64,000 nucleotides of DNA. Origin: JAJPKK01 sp963747835. Lineage in GTDB: Bacteria > Pseudomonadota > Alphaproteobacteria > Rhizobiales > Xanthobacteraceae. This document shows, in pieces, positions 9,132-18,239 of the stretch (position 1 is its first letter; each line of letters begins with the position of its first letter). The translations under genes were made by a program, and so were the position numbers. The DNA lies in NCBI GenBank assembly GCA_963747835.1, contig CAVVGO010000005.1, positions 992,001-1,056,000 of the forward strand, read 5' to 3'. The notes below the pieces were generated by a model. It was not told the origin of the DNA. It saw nothing but the letters and a program-made list of their open reading frames with translations, and ran no database searches.

Positions 9132-10026
9132 ATGACCGCCAATCCCGCAATCGTTCCGCCGGCCGCCATCGCGGTCATCGGCCTTGGCAACATGGGCGTT
9201 CCGATGGGGGCCTGTCTCGTCAAGGCGGGCTTCAAAGTGGCGGGCTTCGACCTGTCGGATGCGGCGCGCCGGAATTTCGACGCCGCCGGCGGACGGACCG
9301 AAACAGCTGTCGCGGCGGCGGTTGCTTCCGCCGACGTCGTCATCACGCTGCTGCCGAACGGCAAGATCGTGCGCGAGGCGGTGAACGGCATGCGCGAGAA
9401 CCTCAAGCCCGGCGCCATCGTGGTGGACATGAGTTCGTCCGACCCGATCGGCACCCGCGCGCTGGGTGAGGAGATGATCGCGGCCGGATTCGAATTCATC
9501 GATGCGCCGGTGTCCGGCGGGGTCAAGCGCGCCGTCAACGGCACGCTCGCCATCATGGTAGGCGGCGCCGCCGCGACCATCGACCGTGTCGGGGCGCTGC
9601 TTGCCGCCATGGGTACCTCGATCTTCCGCACCGGCGCGCTTGGCTCCGGCCACGCCATGAAGGCGCTCAACAACTACGTCTCGTCGGCGGGCCTGATCGC
9701 CGCGGTCGAGGCGCTGCGGATCGGCCGCAAATTCGGCCTCGATCCCGCGCTTGATGACCGACATCCTCAATGTGTCGTCGGGCAAGAACAACACCACGGA
9801 GGTCAAGCTCAAGCAGTTCATCATTTCGGAAACTTTCGCCGACGGATTTCCGCTGCGGCTGATGGCCAAGGACGTGCGCACCGCGGACGACATGGCCCAC
9901 GCGCTCGGCATTCCGGCGCCGCTCGCCGACCTGTGCTCCGAGCTATGGGCGGCCGCCGCGCAGAGCCTGGGCGACAAGGCGAACCATACTGAAGTGCTGC
10001 GCTATATGGAGCAACTCGGCGGCTAG
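9132..10026 (+). pseudogene. NAD-dependent beta-hydroxyacid dehydrogenase (3-hydroxyisobutyrate dehydrogenase family), one frameshift
   Basis: ATG 9132 follows AAAGGA. The Rossmann motif is AVIGLGNMGVPMGACLVKAG. The substrate loop is DAPVSGGVKRAVNGTLAIMV and the catalytic-Lys segment is GSGHAMKALNNYVSSAGL. After RKFGLDPAL the frame shifts by +1 near 9748-9750. The family C-terminus then continues (MTDILNVSSGKNNTTEVKLK, FPLRLMAKDVRTADDMAHAL) and ends at 10026. One surplus base explains the break. If real, the product loses its C-terminal dimerisation domain. The 3-HIBADH/tartronate-semialdehyde reductase family is certain; the substrate is not. Confidence 0.85.
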
Positions 10027-10093
10027 AGTTCGATCGCATGGAACATGATCCTGACGCCGCGGCGCGGGGCCGCGGCCAACTGAAAGTAAAAAC

Positions 10094-10988
10094 ATGCCGA
10101 CTTTCACCGTAGGGGCCGCCAACAACGCGGCGACCATCACCCGCATCGAGGAGACTTACCTGGCGGTCTACCGGGCCACCGATATTTTCCCTGAGTTCAC
10201 GGAAAATATTCGCACAGAGCATGCCGCGTTGGCTCGTCCCCAACCATCTCGACGCCGCGACCGGCTTCATCAAGCTCAGCGTGCACAGCTGGCTCATGCA
10301 CATCGGCGGCAAGAAAATTCTCATCGACTGCTGTTGCGGCAACAACAAACCGCGGCCGCAGCGGCCGTTCTGGAACATGCTCAACACGCCCTATCTCGAT
10401 CGCCTTGCCGCCGCCGGCGCGCGGCCGCAGGACATCGACTACGTGATGTGCACGCACCTCCACCATGATCACGTCGGCTGGAACACGCAGCTGCGCGACG
10501 GCCGCTGGGTGCCGACTTTTCCGAACGCCCGCTACGTCATCTCCAAGCCCGACTTCGAGTATTACCGCGCGCTCGACGCCGATCCGGACAAGACCGAGCC
10601 GGTCGAGTTCGGCACCTTCCGCGAATGCGTGCTGCCGATCGTCGAGGGCGGCCGCGCCGATCTCGTCACCGGGCCGCACCGCCTCAACGAACATCTCGAA
10701 ATCCTGCCGGCGCCCGGCCACTCGGCCGGCCACGTGGTGTTCCGGCTCGATATCGGCGGCGCCAGCGCGGTCTTCATCGGCGACGTCCTGCACCACCTTC
10801 TGCAAGTGTACTACCCGCACTGGAATTTTCCAAAGAATTCCGACCCCGAGCAGGCGCGCGCGAGCCGCCGGACGGTACTTGAGCTTTGCGCCTCGACGGG
10901 CGCGCTGGTTTTCCCTGGTCATGTCGGCGCGCCGTTCGCCGGGCGCATCGAAGCGACGGGGCAGGGGTTCCGGCCGCGGTTCGGGTGA
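10094..10988 (+). pseudogene. Metallo-beta-lactamase-fold hydrolase (lactonase-like), one frameshift
   Basis: The N-terminal 45 residues (MPTFTVGAANNAATITRIEE, FPEFTENIRTEHAA) are in one frame. From about 10225 the protein continues in another as WLVPNHLDAATGFIKLSVHS. Metal ligands are intact: CTHLHHDHVGW (HxHxDH), GHSAGHVVF and GDVLHH, with a late His in FPGHVGAPFAG. The layout resembles N-acyl-homoserine-lactone lactonases and related MBL hydrolases. One indel near 10225-10235 separates the two parts. Confidence 0.82.
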
Positions 10989-11080
10989 CGGGGTCGCCAC
11001 CCTTGCGGCGGCCGGAATCGGGATTTTTCATTATCATGGCTGGGCGGGTGCGCGGGTTCTGTCGTCCGCGTCAGGGCCGC

Positions 11081-11173
11081 AGGGCGCAATCACTTTATTG
11101 CGCCGCTCTGAAGCGAAGTGCCCGTCAAATGTGAGGCGGCCAGCATGTCGGCGCAATAAAGCGATGGCGCCCT
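11081..11173 (+). repeat. MITE-like palindromic element, copy A
   Basis: About 93 bp with ~25-bp terminal inverted repeats: AGGGCGCAATCACTTTATTG... at the left and its near complement ...CAATAAAGCGATGGCGCCCT at the right. The core reads CTGAAGCGAAGTGC...AATGTGAGGCGGCC. Same family as 11802-11896 and, inverted, 16496-16590. It has no coding capacity, so it is probably mobilised in trans. Confidence 0.8.
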
Positions 11174-11307
11174 ACGCTTGCCGAGGCGGCGGGAAAGCGA
11201 ATGAGGGCATGGCGAAGCTCTCCTCGCCGACATCGCGGACAAGCTTGCACAAGTCCGCTAACCTGACCATTCGAATTCGGAGCAAACAACTGGCACAGGA
11301 GGATGGC

Positions 11308-11796
11308 ATGCGCGGACTTGTTTTATTTGTTGCGGGCACATTGGTCGGATTGGTGGCAACGTCCGTGGCCCAGAATAAAGGCCCCAACCAGGGGGTTGTC
11401 GGAATCAATCATGTGGGAATAGCGGTACCCGACCTCGACAAGGCGGTCGAGTACTACACGAAGGTGATGGGTTTCCCTGAGGCGTTCCGCGTCCGGACCC
11501 CCCAAGGCGGGGTCCAACTGGTTTACGTCCAGGTCAGCAAGGACACGTTCATCGAGTTGCAGACAATCGCTGCCGACCGCCCCGCCGGCATCTACCATTT
11601 CGGTGTGGTGGTCGATGACATGGTCCAGGCTACGACGATGTGGAAATCGCGCGGCGCTGACGTGCGTCAGATCACTCCGAGCAGCGGCACCAAGTCCATA
11701 TTGTCTAACATCTATGATCCGAATGGCGTCCGAATGGAATTGCTTCAACTGCCACCGGAGTCGCTGCACGCTCAAGCGACGAGCCGCTGGAAATAG
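11308..11796 (+). CDS. VOC-superfamily (glyoxalase/dioxygenase fold) protein with N-terminal hydrophobic segment
   Basis: 162 residues from ATG 11308, with CAGGAGGATGGC upstream. The N-terminus (MRGLVLFVAGTLVGLVATSV) is a signal peptide or anchor. One vicinal-oxygen-chelate module follows: GINHVGIAVPDLDKAVEYYT (His ligand), FIELQTIAADRP (Glu region), GIYHFGVVVDDMVQATTMWK (His ligand), DPNGVRMELLQLP (Glu ligand). Metal-dependent lyase/isomerase/dioxygenase folds look like this. Export of a VOC protein is unusual. The gene lies between two copies of the MITE-like repeat. Confidence 0.82.
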   Translation: MRGLVLFVAGTLVGLVATSVAQNKGPNQGVVGINHVGIAVPDLDKAVEYYTKVMGFPEAFRVRTPQGGVQLVYVQVSKDTFIELQTIAADRPAGIYHFGVVVDDMVQATTMWKSRGADVRQITPSSGTKSILSNIYDPNGVRMELLQLPPESLHAQATSRWK

Positions 11797-11801
11797 GGCG
11801 G

Positions 11802-11896
11802 TAGGGCGCAATCATTTTATTGCGCCGCCCTGAAGCGAAGTGCTCGTCAAATGTGAGGCGGCCGGCACGTCGGCGCAATAAAGTGATTGCGCCCTA
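11802..11896 (+). repeat. MITE-like palindromic element, copy B
   Basis: Starts 6 nt after the VOC stop codon. Terminal repeats TAGGGCGCAATCATTTTATT and AATAAAGTGATTGCGCCCTA match over 26 bp with one mismatch. It may also serve as the 3' hairpin of the VOC transcript. Confidence 0.82.
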
Positions 11897-11969
11897 GGCT
11901 TGCTGTGGGGCCCGGCGATGACGATTTAAAAGCATTGAAAGCCGCGCTAAAATTGGCGCCGCGCCCGCC

Positions 11970-13586
11970 TCACCTCATCCGCCAGCTCTTGTCCAGATAG
12001 CGCTCGCCGCCGACGCCGCTCACCTGGATTGCCGCGCGATAAGCGCCTTCGGGCGTCGCGGTGACGTAGGTCGTCGTCATCGTCACCACCCGTTCCGGGT
12101 CGGGACCGTCGACAAACGCCTCCGTGATGGCGCGGCCGTCGAAGCGCGGCAGGCTCGCATCGCCATCAAGGCCGAGGAGAGCGATGAGCGTGGGCGTGAT
12201 GTCCACATTGCTCACCGGCGTGCGCACGGTGACACCGCGCTTGAAGTCGACGCCCCATGCCAGGAAGGTGTTGCGCACCGTCCATGGGCTCATGCCGCCA
12301 TGATTGCCGGCGCCGCCGGACAACGGCCGGGTGGCACCGCGGGTGTCGGTGTAATCGGTGCCCGGCACCCCGAAGGTGTTTGGCGCCGAGGTCCACGGAA
12401 AGGTCACGACGATATCGGGACCGCGCTCGGGATGATCGAGGTGGACAAGCGCCGTCGAAAACGTGCCGGGCTCGATGCCTTCGATCGGCGCGCTACCGTC
12501 CGGGTTCGGCCGGCCGGCGGTGAACAGCACGCCGGTCCAGTCCTGCGCCTTGAGGAAATCCGCGATCCGGTGAATGAGCGCGGGGGCGCGATCCTTCACA
12601 TGAAGCAGCACGGTCTGGCCGCTGGTCGCGAGCACGACGTCATCGGAATCCGGGCCTGCCTTGAGGCCGGCCTTGATCAGCTCCGCCGTCACGTTGACGC
12701 CGTAGGTGCTGTGGCTGAAGCCGTGGTCGGATATCACGATGATGTTGGTGGTGGCGGCGAGGCCGAGGGCCTCGAGCCGCTTCAGCAACAGTCCGACTTC
12801 GGCATCATCGGCCCGGATGCCGGCGCGCGCCTGGGGTGAGCCCGGCCCGGTGGCGTGCAGGATGTGGTCGGGCTCGGTGAGCCAGTTGATGATCACGTCG
12901 GGCTTGAGGTCCGGCAGCACGTAGTCGCGCAACACGCCCTGGGTCCAGGCGACCGCGTCGTCCTGCGCGTCGGCGGCGCCGCCTCTGGCAGGGGCGGCGC
13001 CGAAGCGCCGCATCACCGCCTCATTGGCCGCGTCGGGAAACGCAACGCGCACGCCCGGCTCCCAGTAGCCGTTGATCAGTACGCCGACGCCCTGCGGGGC
13101 GCGCGGATTGGTGAGGAGAACGCCGCCCGACGAGCCGGAACTGACGGTGGCGAGCCGCCGTCCACGCTCCTGCAGAAGCTCGCCGAGCGTCTTTGTCAGC
13201 ACCATGCCGCCGCCGGTCGCGCGATCGAGCTTCATCAGGTTGGCCTGGTCGTCATTGCCGAACGCATGATTGGGATCGACCGCCCGCACATAAAGCGTAT
13301 TGCCGACGATGCCGCTGCGGCCCGGGTAGGAGCCGGTTGCGATCGCGGTGGCGTTGACCCGCGTCACGGTCGGGAACACCGAATGGCTGTTGATGAAATT
13401 GACGCCCTCCTGGCGCAGCCGCCACAGCGTCGGGGTTTCCTCGGGGCTGATGGCATCAGGCCGCAGGCCGTCGAGCACCATCACGATGTTGAGCGTGGCG
13501 CGGCCGGCCTGGGCGCGCTCCACAACGCCCATTGCGGCAACAAGCGCCACAAGCGCGAACAAGGTCCGGATCGCTGTTCGTCGCAT
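11970..13586 (-). CDS. Exported type I phosphodiesterase/nucleotide pyrophosphatase-like protein
   Basis: 538 residues from ATG 13586, which follows GAGGAAACG and opens a signal peptide (MRRTAIRTLFALVALVAAMG). It belongs to the alkaline phosphatase superfamily, PF01663 type. Metal/nucleophile motif: VLDGLRPDAIS (Asp) and FPTVTRVNATAIATG (Thr nucleophile). Later metal motifs are LTEPDHILHATGPGS, VISDHGFSHSTYGV and GNHGGMSPWTVRN. It should hydrolyse phosphodiesters or pyrophosphates in the periplasm. A longer in-frame N-terminus to 13781 lacks a ribosome site and would bury the signal peptide. Monocistronic. Confidence 0.9.
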   Translation of the reverse strand: MRRTAIRTLFALVALVAAMGVVERAQAGRATLNIVMVLDGLRPDAISPEETPTLWRLRQEGVNFINSHSVFPTVTRVNATAIATGSYPGRSGIVGNTLYVRAVDPNHAFGNDDQANLMKLDRATGGGMVLTKTLGELLQERGRRLATVSSGSSGGVLLTNPRAPQGVGVLINGYWEPGVRVAFPDAANEAVMRRFGAAPARGGAADAQDDAVAWTQGVLRDYVLPDLKPDVIINWLTEPDHILHATGPGSPQARAGIRADDAEVGLLLKRLEALGLAATTNIIVISDHGFSHSTYGVNVTAELIKAGLKAGPDSDDVVLATSGQTVLLHVKDRAPALIHRIADFLKAQDWTGVLFTAGRPNPDGSAPIEGIEPGTFSTALVHLDHPERGPDIVVTFPWTSAPNTFGVPGTDYTDTRGATRPLSGGAGNHGGMSPWTVRNTFLAWGVDFKRGVTVRTPVSNVDITPTLIALLGLDGDASLPRFDGRAITEAFVDGPDPERVVTMTTTYVTATPEGAYRAAIQVSGVGGERYLDKSWRMR

Positions 13587-13849
13587 CGTTTCCTCGGCAA
13601 GTGGCAAGAGGGCTGATAAGCGGCGCCGCCGTCGATGGAGGTCGTAACGGCAGAATGCGACGCCATTTTTACACGAGGGCGCGTACTCATAAATCCAGTT
13701 CTGTAGGTGCGGCGCGCTGAATATCAGCTTCGCTCCGAAAGCGACCGAATTGTCGCGAAAATCAATCAAGACAGGGACCATGTAATACTTTTAGATGACA
13801 GCGCGAGGGTGGTTGAGATAACGCGTGGGGCGCAGTAAGCGCAGCGCAT
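13587..13849. other. Intergenic stretch upstream of the phosphodiesterase
   Basis: No gene seen. It holds the phosphodiesterase leader and, at its right end (13828-13854), one arm of a palindromic repeat whose partner lies beyond the group II intron. Confidence 0.6.
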
Positions 13850-14474
13850 TGCGCTAGCGTCAGGAGAGCAGGAGAGGGGGATGATCGTCGATACAAGCTG
13901 AAACCTCTCGTCGCGGTCCAGAGGGTTCAACTCCCTCGCGGCAAAGGCCGAGCCGGCCAGCCGGAAGCGAGCCTTGCGTGTGAGCGGCAACGCGAAGCAT
14001 GAAGCGTAGGACAGCAGGTGCCGAAGCTGCGCCAGTGAGCCCCGAAATCAGCCATCGTCCGAAGCCTTCGCTGTGCGCAAAGCGGGGGCAGCATCGGCGT
14101 GACCGTCACGGCAAGGGCACGCCGGTTCGACCGGGGTCGAGGAACGCAGCAGAGGCACGGGATGGATCGCCTGAAGACCTGAGAGATCCCATTCGCGTCC
14201 ACGGACGACAGCCGGGAATGTGGGCAACCGGCACAGCAAGGCCCTGGCCTGGAAGGCACCTCCAGCCTATCGGGAGCGCTGCGGCGGACACGAAAACAGG
14301 AGGAAGCCGCGGACTGCGGCGGCGAACCAATAAGCGGTCGCAGACGCGCGGATGGGAAGTCGTAGCGCCCTCATAGTACCGAGGAGAGCGGGGAACCGGG
14401 CTCACCGGGACCCGAAGGAGGGAAGGGGGGCGTCGCGTGGAGAGAACCAGTGACGGGACACACGGGAAGGGACG

Positions 14475-15800
14475 ATGGACCCTGCCAACCTGTTAACGAA
14501 ACGGCACTGGATAGCCGAACTGGCGAGGAGAAAGCCGGGAGGGGTGCTGTACTCGCTCAACCACGTTATCGACTTCGAATGGATGCGGGAGGCCTATCTG
14601 CAGACCCGCAAGGATGGCGCGACGGGCATCGACGGAGTGACCGCGGCGGACTATGAAGCGAACCTCGAGGCCAATCTTAGGGACCTTCGGGAGCGCATCA
14701 AGTCAGGCCGCTATCACGCGCCGCCGGTGCGCCGCACCTACATCCCCAAGGCGGACGGTTCGCAGCGGCCGCTCGGCATTCCGACCTTCGAAGACAAGAT
14801 AGCGCAGCGTGCGATCGCCATGGTGCTGGAGGCCATCTACGAGCAGGACTTTCTGCCCTGCTCGTACGGCTTTCGGCCGGGGCGCTCGGCGCATCAGGCG
14901 CTGCGTGAACTGTTTGGTGTCATCACGCGGCAAGGGCAGTACTGGGTGATCGAAGTTGACGTACGCAAGTACTTCGATTCAATTCCGCACTCTGAACTAC
15001 GTGCCATCCTCGACCAGCGCGTGACCGACGGCGTGATCCGACGGATGATCGACAAGTGGCTCAACGCAGGGGTCTTGGAGGATGGCTCCCTGCGGCTGGC
15101 GACCCAAGGCACCCCGCAAGGCGGCGTGATCTCACCGATGCTCGCGAACATTGTCCTGCACCATGTGCTGGATACCTGGTTCGAGACCGAGGTGAGACCG
15201 CGCCTGGCGGGTTGTTGTACGCTGGTTCGATTTGCTGATGACTTCGTGATGACGTTCAAGAACCACCACGACGCCAAACGGGTCATGGAAGTGCTGACGA
15301 AGCGCCTTGCTCGGTTCGGGCTCACGCTCCATCCCGACAAGACGCGCTTCGTCGACTTCCGTCCCGAGCGCCAAGATGGCACGCATCCGGACTGCAAAGA
15401 CGGGCCGTTCGACTTTCTCGGCTTCACCCACGCCTGGGCGAAGTCGCAGAAGGGCAAGAACGTGGTGCGGCAGCGGACGGCGAAAAGCCGCCTCGCCCGC
15501 GCCCTGGTCGCGGTCAACGACTGGTGCCGGAAGAACCGCCACCAGCCGGTCCGCGATCAGCACGTAAAGCTGTCCGCGAAGCTCGTAGGCCATTACGCCT
15601 ACTACGGCATCACCGGGAACATCGCGCAACTCAGCCGCTATGCGCGCCAGCTCGCCCGGCTATGGCGCAAGTGGCTGGCCCGCAGAACGCGCCCGCATGT
15701 CCTCACCTGGGACAGCTTCAACGCGCTCCTCGAACGCCACCCGCTGCCCCAGCCTCGGATTGTCCATCACTACGCCAAGCGCGGCGAAGCTCTCCCGTGA
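14475..15800 (+). CDS. ltrA: Group II intron-encoded reverse transcriptase/maturase
   Basis: 441 residues. RT blocks in order: DGATGIDGVTAADYEANL, RTYIPKADGSQRPLGIPTFE (block 2), QDFLPCSYGFRPGRSAHQAL (block 3), VIEVDVRKYFDSIPH (block 4), ATQGTPQGGVISPMLANIVL and the catalytic VRFADDFVMTF (FADD, a normal variant of YADD). A maturase/X domain follows (HVKLSAKLVGHYAYYGITG). No HNH endonuclease is seen, so it is an endonuclease-minus intron protein. The frame and active site are intact. Confidence 0.95.
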   Translation: MDPANLLTKRHWIAELARRKPGGVLYSLNHVIDFEWMREAYLQTRKDGATGIDGVTAADYEANLEANLRDLRERIKSGRYHAPPVRRTYIPKADGSQRPLGIPTFEDKIAQRAIAMVLEAIYEQDFLPCSYGFRPGRSAHQALRELFGVITRQGQYWVIEVDVRKYFDSIPHSELRAILDQRVTDGVIRRMIDKWLNAGVLEDGSLRLATQGTPQGGVISPMLANIVLHHVLDTWFETEVRPRLAGCCTLVRFADDFVMTFKNHHDAKRVMEVLTKRLARFGLTLHPDKTRFVDFRPERQDGTHPDCKDGPFDFLGFTHAWAKSQKGKNVVRQRTAKSRLARALVAVNDWCRKNRHQPVRDQHVKLSAKLVGHYAYYGITGNIAQLSRYARQLARLWRKWLARRTRPHVLTWDSFNALLERHPLPQPRIVHHYAKRGEALP

Positions 15801-15801
15801 A

Positions 15802-15869
15802 GAACCGGATGCGGGAAATCTGCACGTCCGGGTCTGTGGGGGGCGAGGGTGGAAACATCCTCGCCTACC
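15802..15869 (+). ncRNA. Group II intron domains V-VI
   Basis: GAACCGGATGCGGG-AAA-TCTGCACGTCCGGGTC (15802-15834) folds like domain V. It is followed by a GCGAGG...CCTCGC stem (about 15843-15866) expected for domain VI with its branch-point region. It begins 2 nt after the maturase stop, the normal spacing. Confidence 0.7.
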
Positions 15870-16116
15870 CGGCCATTTCGATGCGAAGGCTACGCCAGCG
15901 CGGGTGAATTGGGAGCGGCGCAATGCGCTACGCTTACTGATGCGCCCTACGTGCTGATGGCGTCGGGCCGCTCAGCCGATTTGCCTTGCCATCGAGGTCA
16001 ATATCCCACACAGTTTTGTTCAGGCGCCTAAACGTCTCGTTGATGCCGGATCAATCGATTGGTTTTATTCCCCGAGCCGCTTGGTGGCCGCAACAAATTC
16101 ATCTCGGGAGGCATTG

Positions 16117-16338
16117 ATGGCTAAAGATAAGGAGACCGGCGTTTATAGAATCGTCGATGTTGTCGGCGTTAGCAAAGTTTCCTGGGAGGATGCCGCCAAG
16201 TGCGCGGTCGAAGCCGCTGCGAAGTCTATTCGGGACCTGCGCGTCGCTGAAGTCACGAAAATGGATTTGACGGTGAAAGACGGCAAGGTGCTGACGTTTC
16301 GGACCAAGGTCGCGCTTTCTTTCAAGTACGAAGAATAG
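16117..16338 (+). CDS. Dodecin-family flavin-binding protein
   Basis: 73 residues from ATG 16117, with GGGAGGCATTG upstream. It is full length for dodecin: YRIVDVVGVSKVSWEDAAKC, then AAAKSIRDLRVAEVTKMDLT and DGKVLTFRTKVALSFKYEE. Dodecins form hollow dodecamers that store or buffer riboflavin/FMN/FAD. The usual aromatic flavin-stacking Trp (LRWFEV in the family) is replaced here by LRVAEV. That raises the question of ligand: some dodecins of this type bind other ligands. Confidence 0.88.
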   Translation: MAKDKETGVYRIVDVVGVSKVSWEDAAKCAVEAAAKSIRDLRVAEVTKMDLTVKDGKVLTFRTKVALSFKYEE

Positions 16339-16495
16339 CCACTCGTCAGATCGCAGCACCGCCACCCGGCCGGCGCAGCGAAGCCCATCGCAGCATCGGC
16401 ATTGATGCGGACCGCATCGTGGTCCAGAGATGATCGGCTTGACCCGCGTGCAAGCCCGCGTCGCAGTCGCGGGCGGCGTGTCGGTGCTGTTGGCG

Positions 16496-16590
16496 TGGGC
16501 CCAATCGCTTTATTGCGCCGACATGCCGGCCGGCTCACATTGTTGGAAGCGTGGCTTCGAAGCAGCGCAACAAAGCGATTGCGTCCTGCG
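16496..16590 (-). repeat. MITE-like palindromic element, copy C (inverted)
   Basis: Reverse-complement relative to copies A and B. CAATCGCTTTATTGCGCCGA..TGCCGGCCGGCTCACATT matches the core and end of copy A. It is more diverged in the middle. It sits in the 436-nt gap between dodecin and the lactonase-like gene, which otherwise shows no gene. Confidence 0.75.
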
Positions 16591-16694
16591 GCCCTCGATA
16601 AAGCAGCGCTGGCCTGACGGGCATCAATGTCAACAACAATGAGGCTGACATTACGCAACGCATCGCTTAGATTTGCCGCGCCGGGAAGGCAAAA

Positions 16695-16721
16695 GCCAGC
16701 GGGGTTACCGTTCCCGCTGGC
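16695..16721 (+). repeat. Leader hairpin upstream of the lactonase-like gene
   Basis: GCCAGCGGG (16695-16703) and CCCGCTGGC (16713-16721) form a perfect 9-bp stem 53 nt before the start codon. No T-run follows. It is either a terminator relic or a leader structure. Confidence 0.45.
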
Positions 16722-16774
16722 AGCCGCCGCGGCGGGCGCCCGTGCAAAGAAACGGGCTTGTTCGGGAGGATTTG

Positions 16775-17659
16775 ATGTCGATTCGTATCGTGCCTGCCAT
16801 CATGGCGGCGGCTATGTCCGTAGCCTTCGGTTTCCCGTCGGCCAACGCCCAACAGCCTCAGAAGCCACAGGCCCCGCAATCGCTACGGCTCTATGTCATC
16901 GACTGCGGCATAATTACCCCGACCAGCGCCGACGCGTTCGGCATGAAGCCGAGTGAGATGGTCGACATAAATATGGTCACGCCCTGCTTCCTGATCGTCC
17001 ATCCGCGCGGCAGCCTGATCTGGGATACCGGCGAAATTCCCGACAGCGCCTTCAAGGATGGCGTCTCGCCCCAGAAGCTGAATGCCTTCACGGTCGATCG
17101 CCCGCTGCTCCCGCAACTCGCCGCGATCGGCTACACCCCGGCCAACATCACTTATATGGCGCTCTCCCATTACCATGGCGATCACGTCGCCAACGCCAGC
17201 CTGTTCGCCGGTTCGACCTGGATCGTGCAGAAGGGCGACCGGGACCCGATCCTCGCGCCGCGGCCGGCCAATCCGCCGGCAATAGGCCGCGTGCCGGACC
17301 CGAAATTCTTCGAGGGCCTCGCCAATAGCAAGACGGTGCTGCTGAACGGCGAGGATCATGATGTGTTCGGCGACGGCACCGTGGTCATCAAGTCCACGCC
17401 GGGTCATACGCCCGGGCACCAGTCCCTGTTCCTCAAGCTTGCCAAGACCGGGAACGTCCTGCTGTCGGGCGATCTCTATCACTATCCGGAAGAGATCACG
17501 TTCAAGAAAATTCCGTCCTTCGACACCAGCAAGGAGCAGACCGCGAAGAGCCGCGAGATGATCGAAGAATTCGTGAAACAGAACCACGCGCAGCTGTGGA
17601 TCCAGCACGATTACACATCCGGGATTAAGCGGAAGATTGCTCCCGAGTATTACGACTGA
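16775..17659 (+). CDS. Exported metallo-beta-lactamase-fold hydrolase (N-acyl homoserine lactonase-like)
   Basis: 294 residues from ATG 16775, preceded by GGGAGGA. A signal peptide (MSIRIVPAIMAAAMSVAFGF, cleaved near ANAQQ) precedes the MBL fold: LIWDTGEIPDS, MALSHYHGDHVANAS (HxHxDH), STPGHTPGHQSLFL (third His) and LLSGDLYHYPEEI (bridging Asp). A C-terminal WIQHDYTSGIKR supplies the last His. The order matches AHL lactonases of the AttM/AiiA type, but periplasmic. The gene is complete. Whether the substrate is an AHL is unproven. Confidence 0.88.
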   Translation: MSIRIVPAIMAAAMSVAFGFPSANAQQPQKPQAPQSLRLYVIDCGIITPTSADAFGMKPSEMVDINMVTPCFLIVHPRGSLIWDTGEIPDSAFKDGVSPQKLNAFTVDRPLLPQLAAIGYTPANITYMALSHYHGDHVANASLFAGSTWIVQKGDRDPILAPRPANPPAIGRVPDPKFFEGLANSKTVLLNGEDHDVFGDGTVVIKSTPGHTPGHQSLFLKLAKTGNVLLSGDLYHYPEEITFKKIPSFDTSKEQTAKSREMIEEFVKQNHAQLWIQHDYTSGIKRKIAPEYYD

Positions 17660-17779
17660 GCGAGTCGTTCTACCACCGAGCGAATCTTGCCGGAATGGGA
17701 CCGATCCACAACCACATTTCGGGAATTGTGCGGAGAAGGTCGGGGTTATGGGTTCCGGGCTCGCCGCTTCACGGCGCCC

Positions 17780-18076
17780 CGGAACAACACCCTGTCCGGC
17801 TCCTACGGCCGCTACCGGACCGAGGCGCTCGCCAAGGGCGATGTGGCGTACATCCGACAGGCTACGCCATTCCATCGAAAATGTCGGCCGCAATTCAGGC
17901 CGACTGTTGATCGGCCTGAACGTGGGACACTACCAGGCGATCAGTCTCTCCCAGTGGATCGCCGGCACGCCGTCCTGCTTGCCGATCACTTCGGCAAACC
18001 GCAGGCAGTCTTCGAGAAGTTCCCGAAAGTGCGGGCCTTCAACACCCTACCGGAAGGGAAAGAGCCGGAGAGCCCG
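17780..18076 (+). pseudogene. Remnant of an oxalate-decarboxylase-type cupin (C-terminal part)
   Basis: Three short pieces in two frames fit in order on the C-terminal cupin of oxalate decarboxylases. They are RYRTEALAKGDVAYI, then HSIENVGRNSGRLLIGLNVG with HYQAISLSQWIAGTP, then LLADHFGKPQAVFEKFPKV. The first half of the protein is absent. Frame changes near 17860 and 17975 prevent translation as one product. I read it as a 5'-truncated, decayed gene. The family match is from memory of the GxxHSIENxG and YQAIxLSxWIA patterns. Confidence 0.6.
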
Positions 18077-18239
18077 CCATCGACGCGATGATCCGGGACC
18101 GGGCACCGGCGCGGGATTGCTGTAACGTCGCAATCAGCAGCGCTCGACAGGCATCACAAGGCTCGATAATCGGAGACTGGGGCGCAGTTATATGATTCGG
18201 CATGCGGATGCGCGGAATTCGTCATGTCTCGAGGGCGCG

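Larger units (their letters stand above)
13850..15873 (+). mobile_element. Group II intron (boundaries approximate)
   Basis: A ~2-kb retroelement: a structured 5' region (about 13850-14470) without a convincing ORF, an intron-encoded reverse transcriptase/maturase (14475-15800), then a domain V/VI-like end (15802-15869). The 3' end near 15870-15873 is placed after the CTACCC that normally closes domain VI. The 5' GUGYG start is not clear, so the left edge may be anywhere from 13825 to 13860. The two flanks carry arms of one palindromic repeat (13828-13854 and 15918-15947, inverted), consistent with insertion into a hairpin sequence rather than a gene. Confidence 0.8.
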
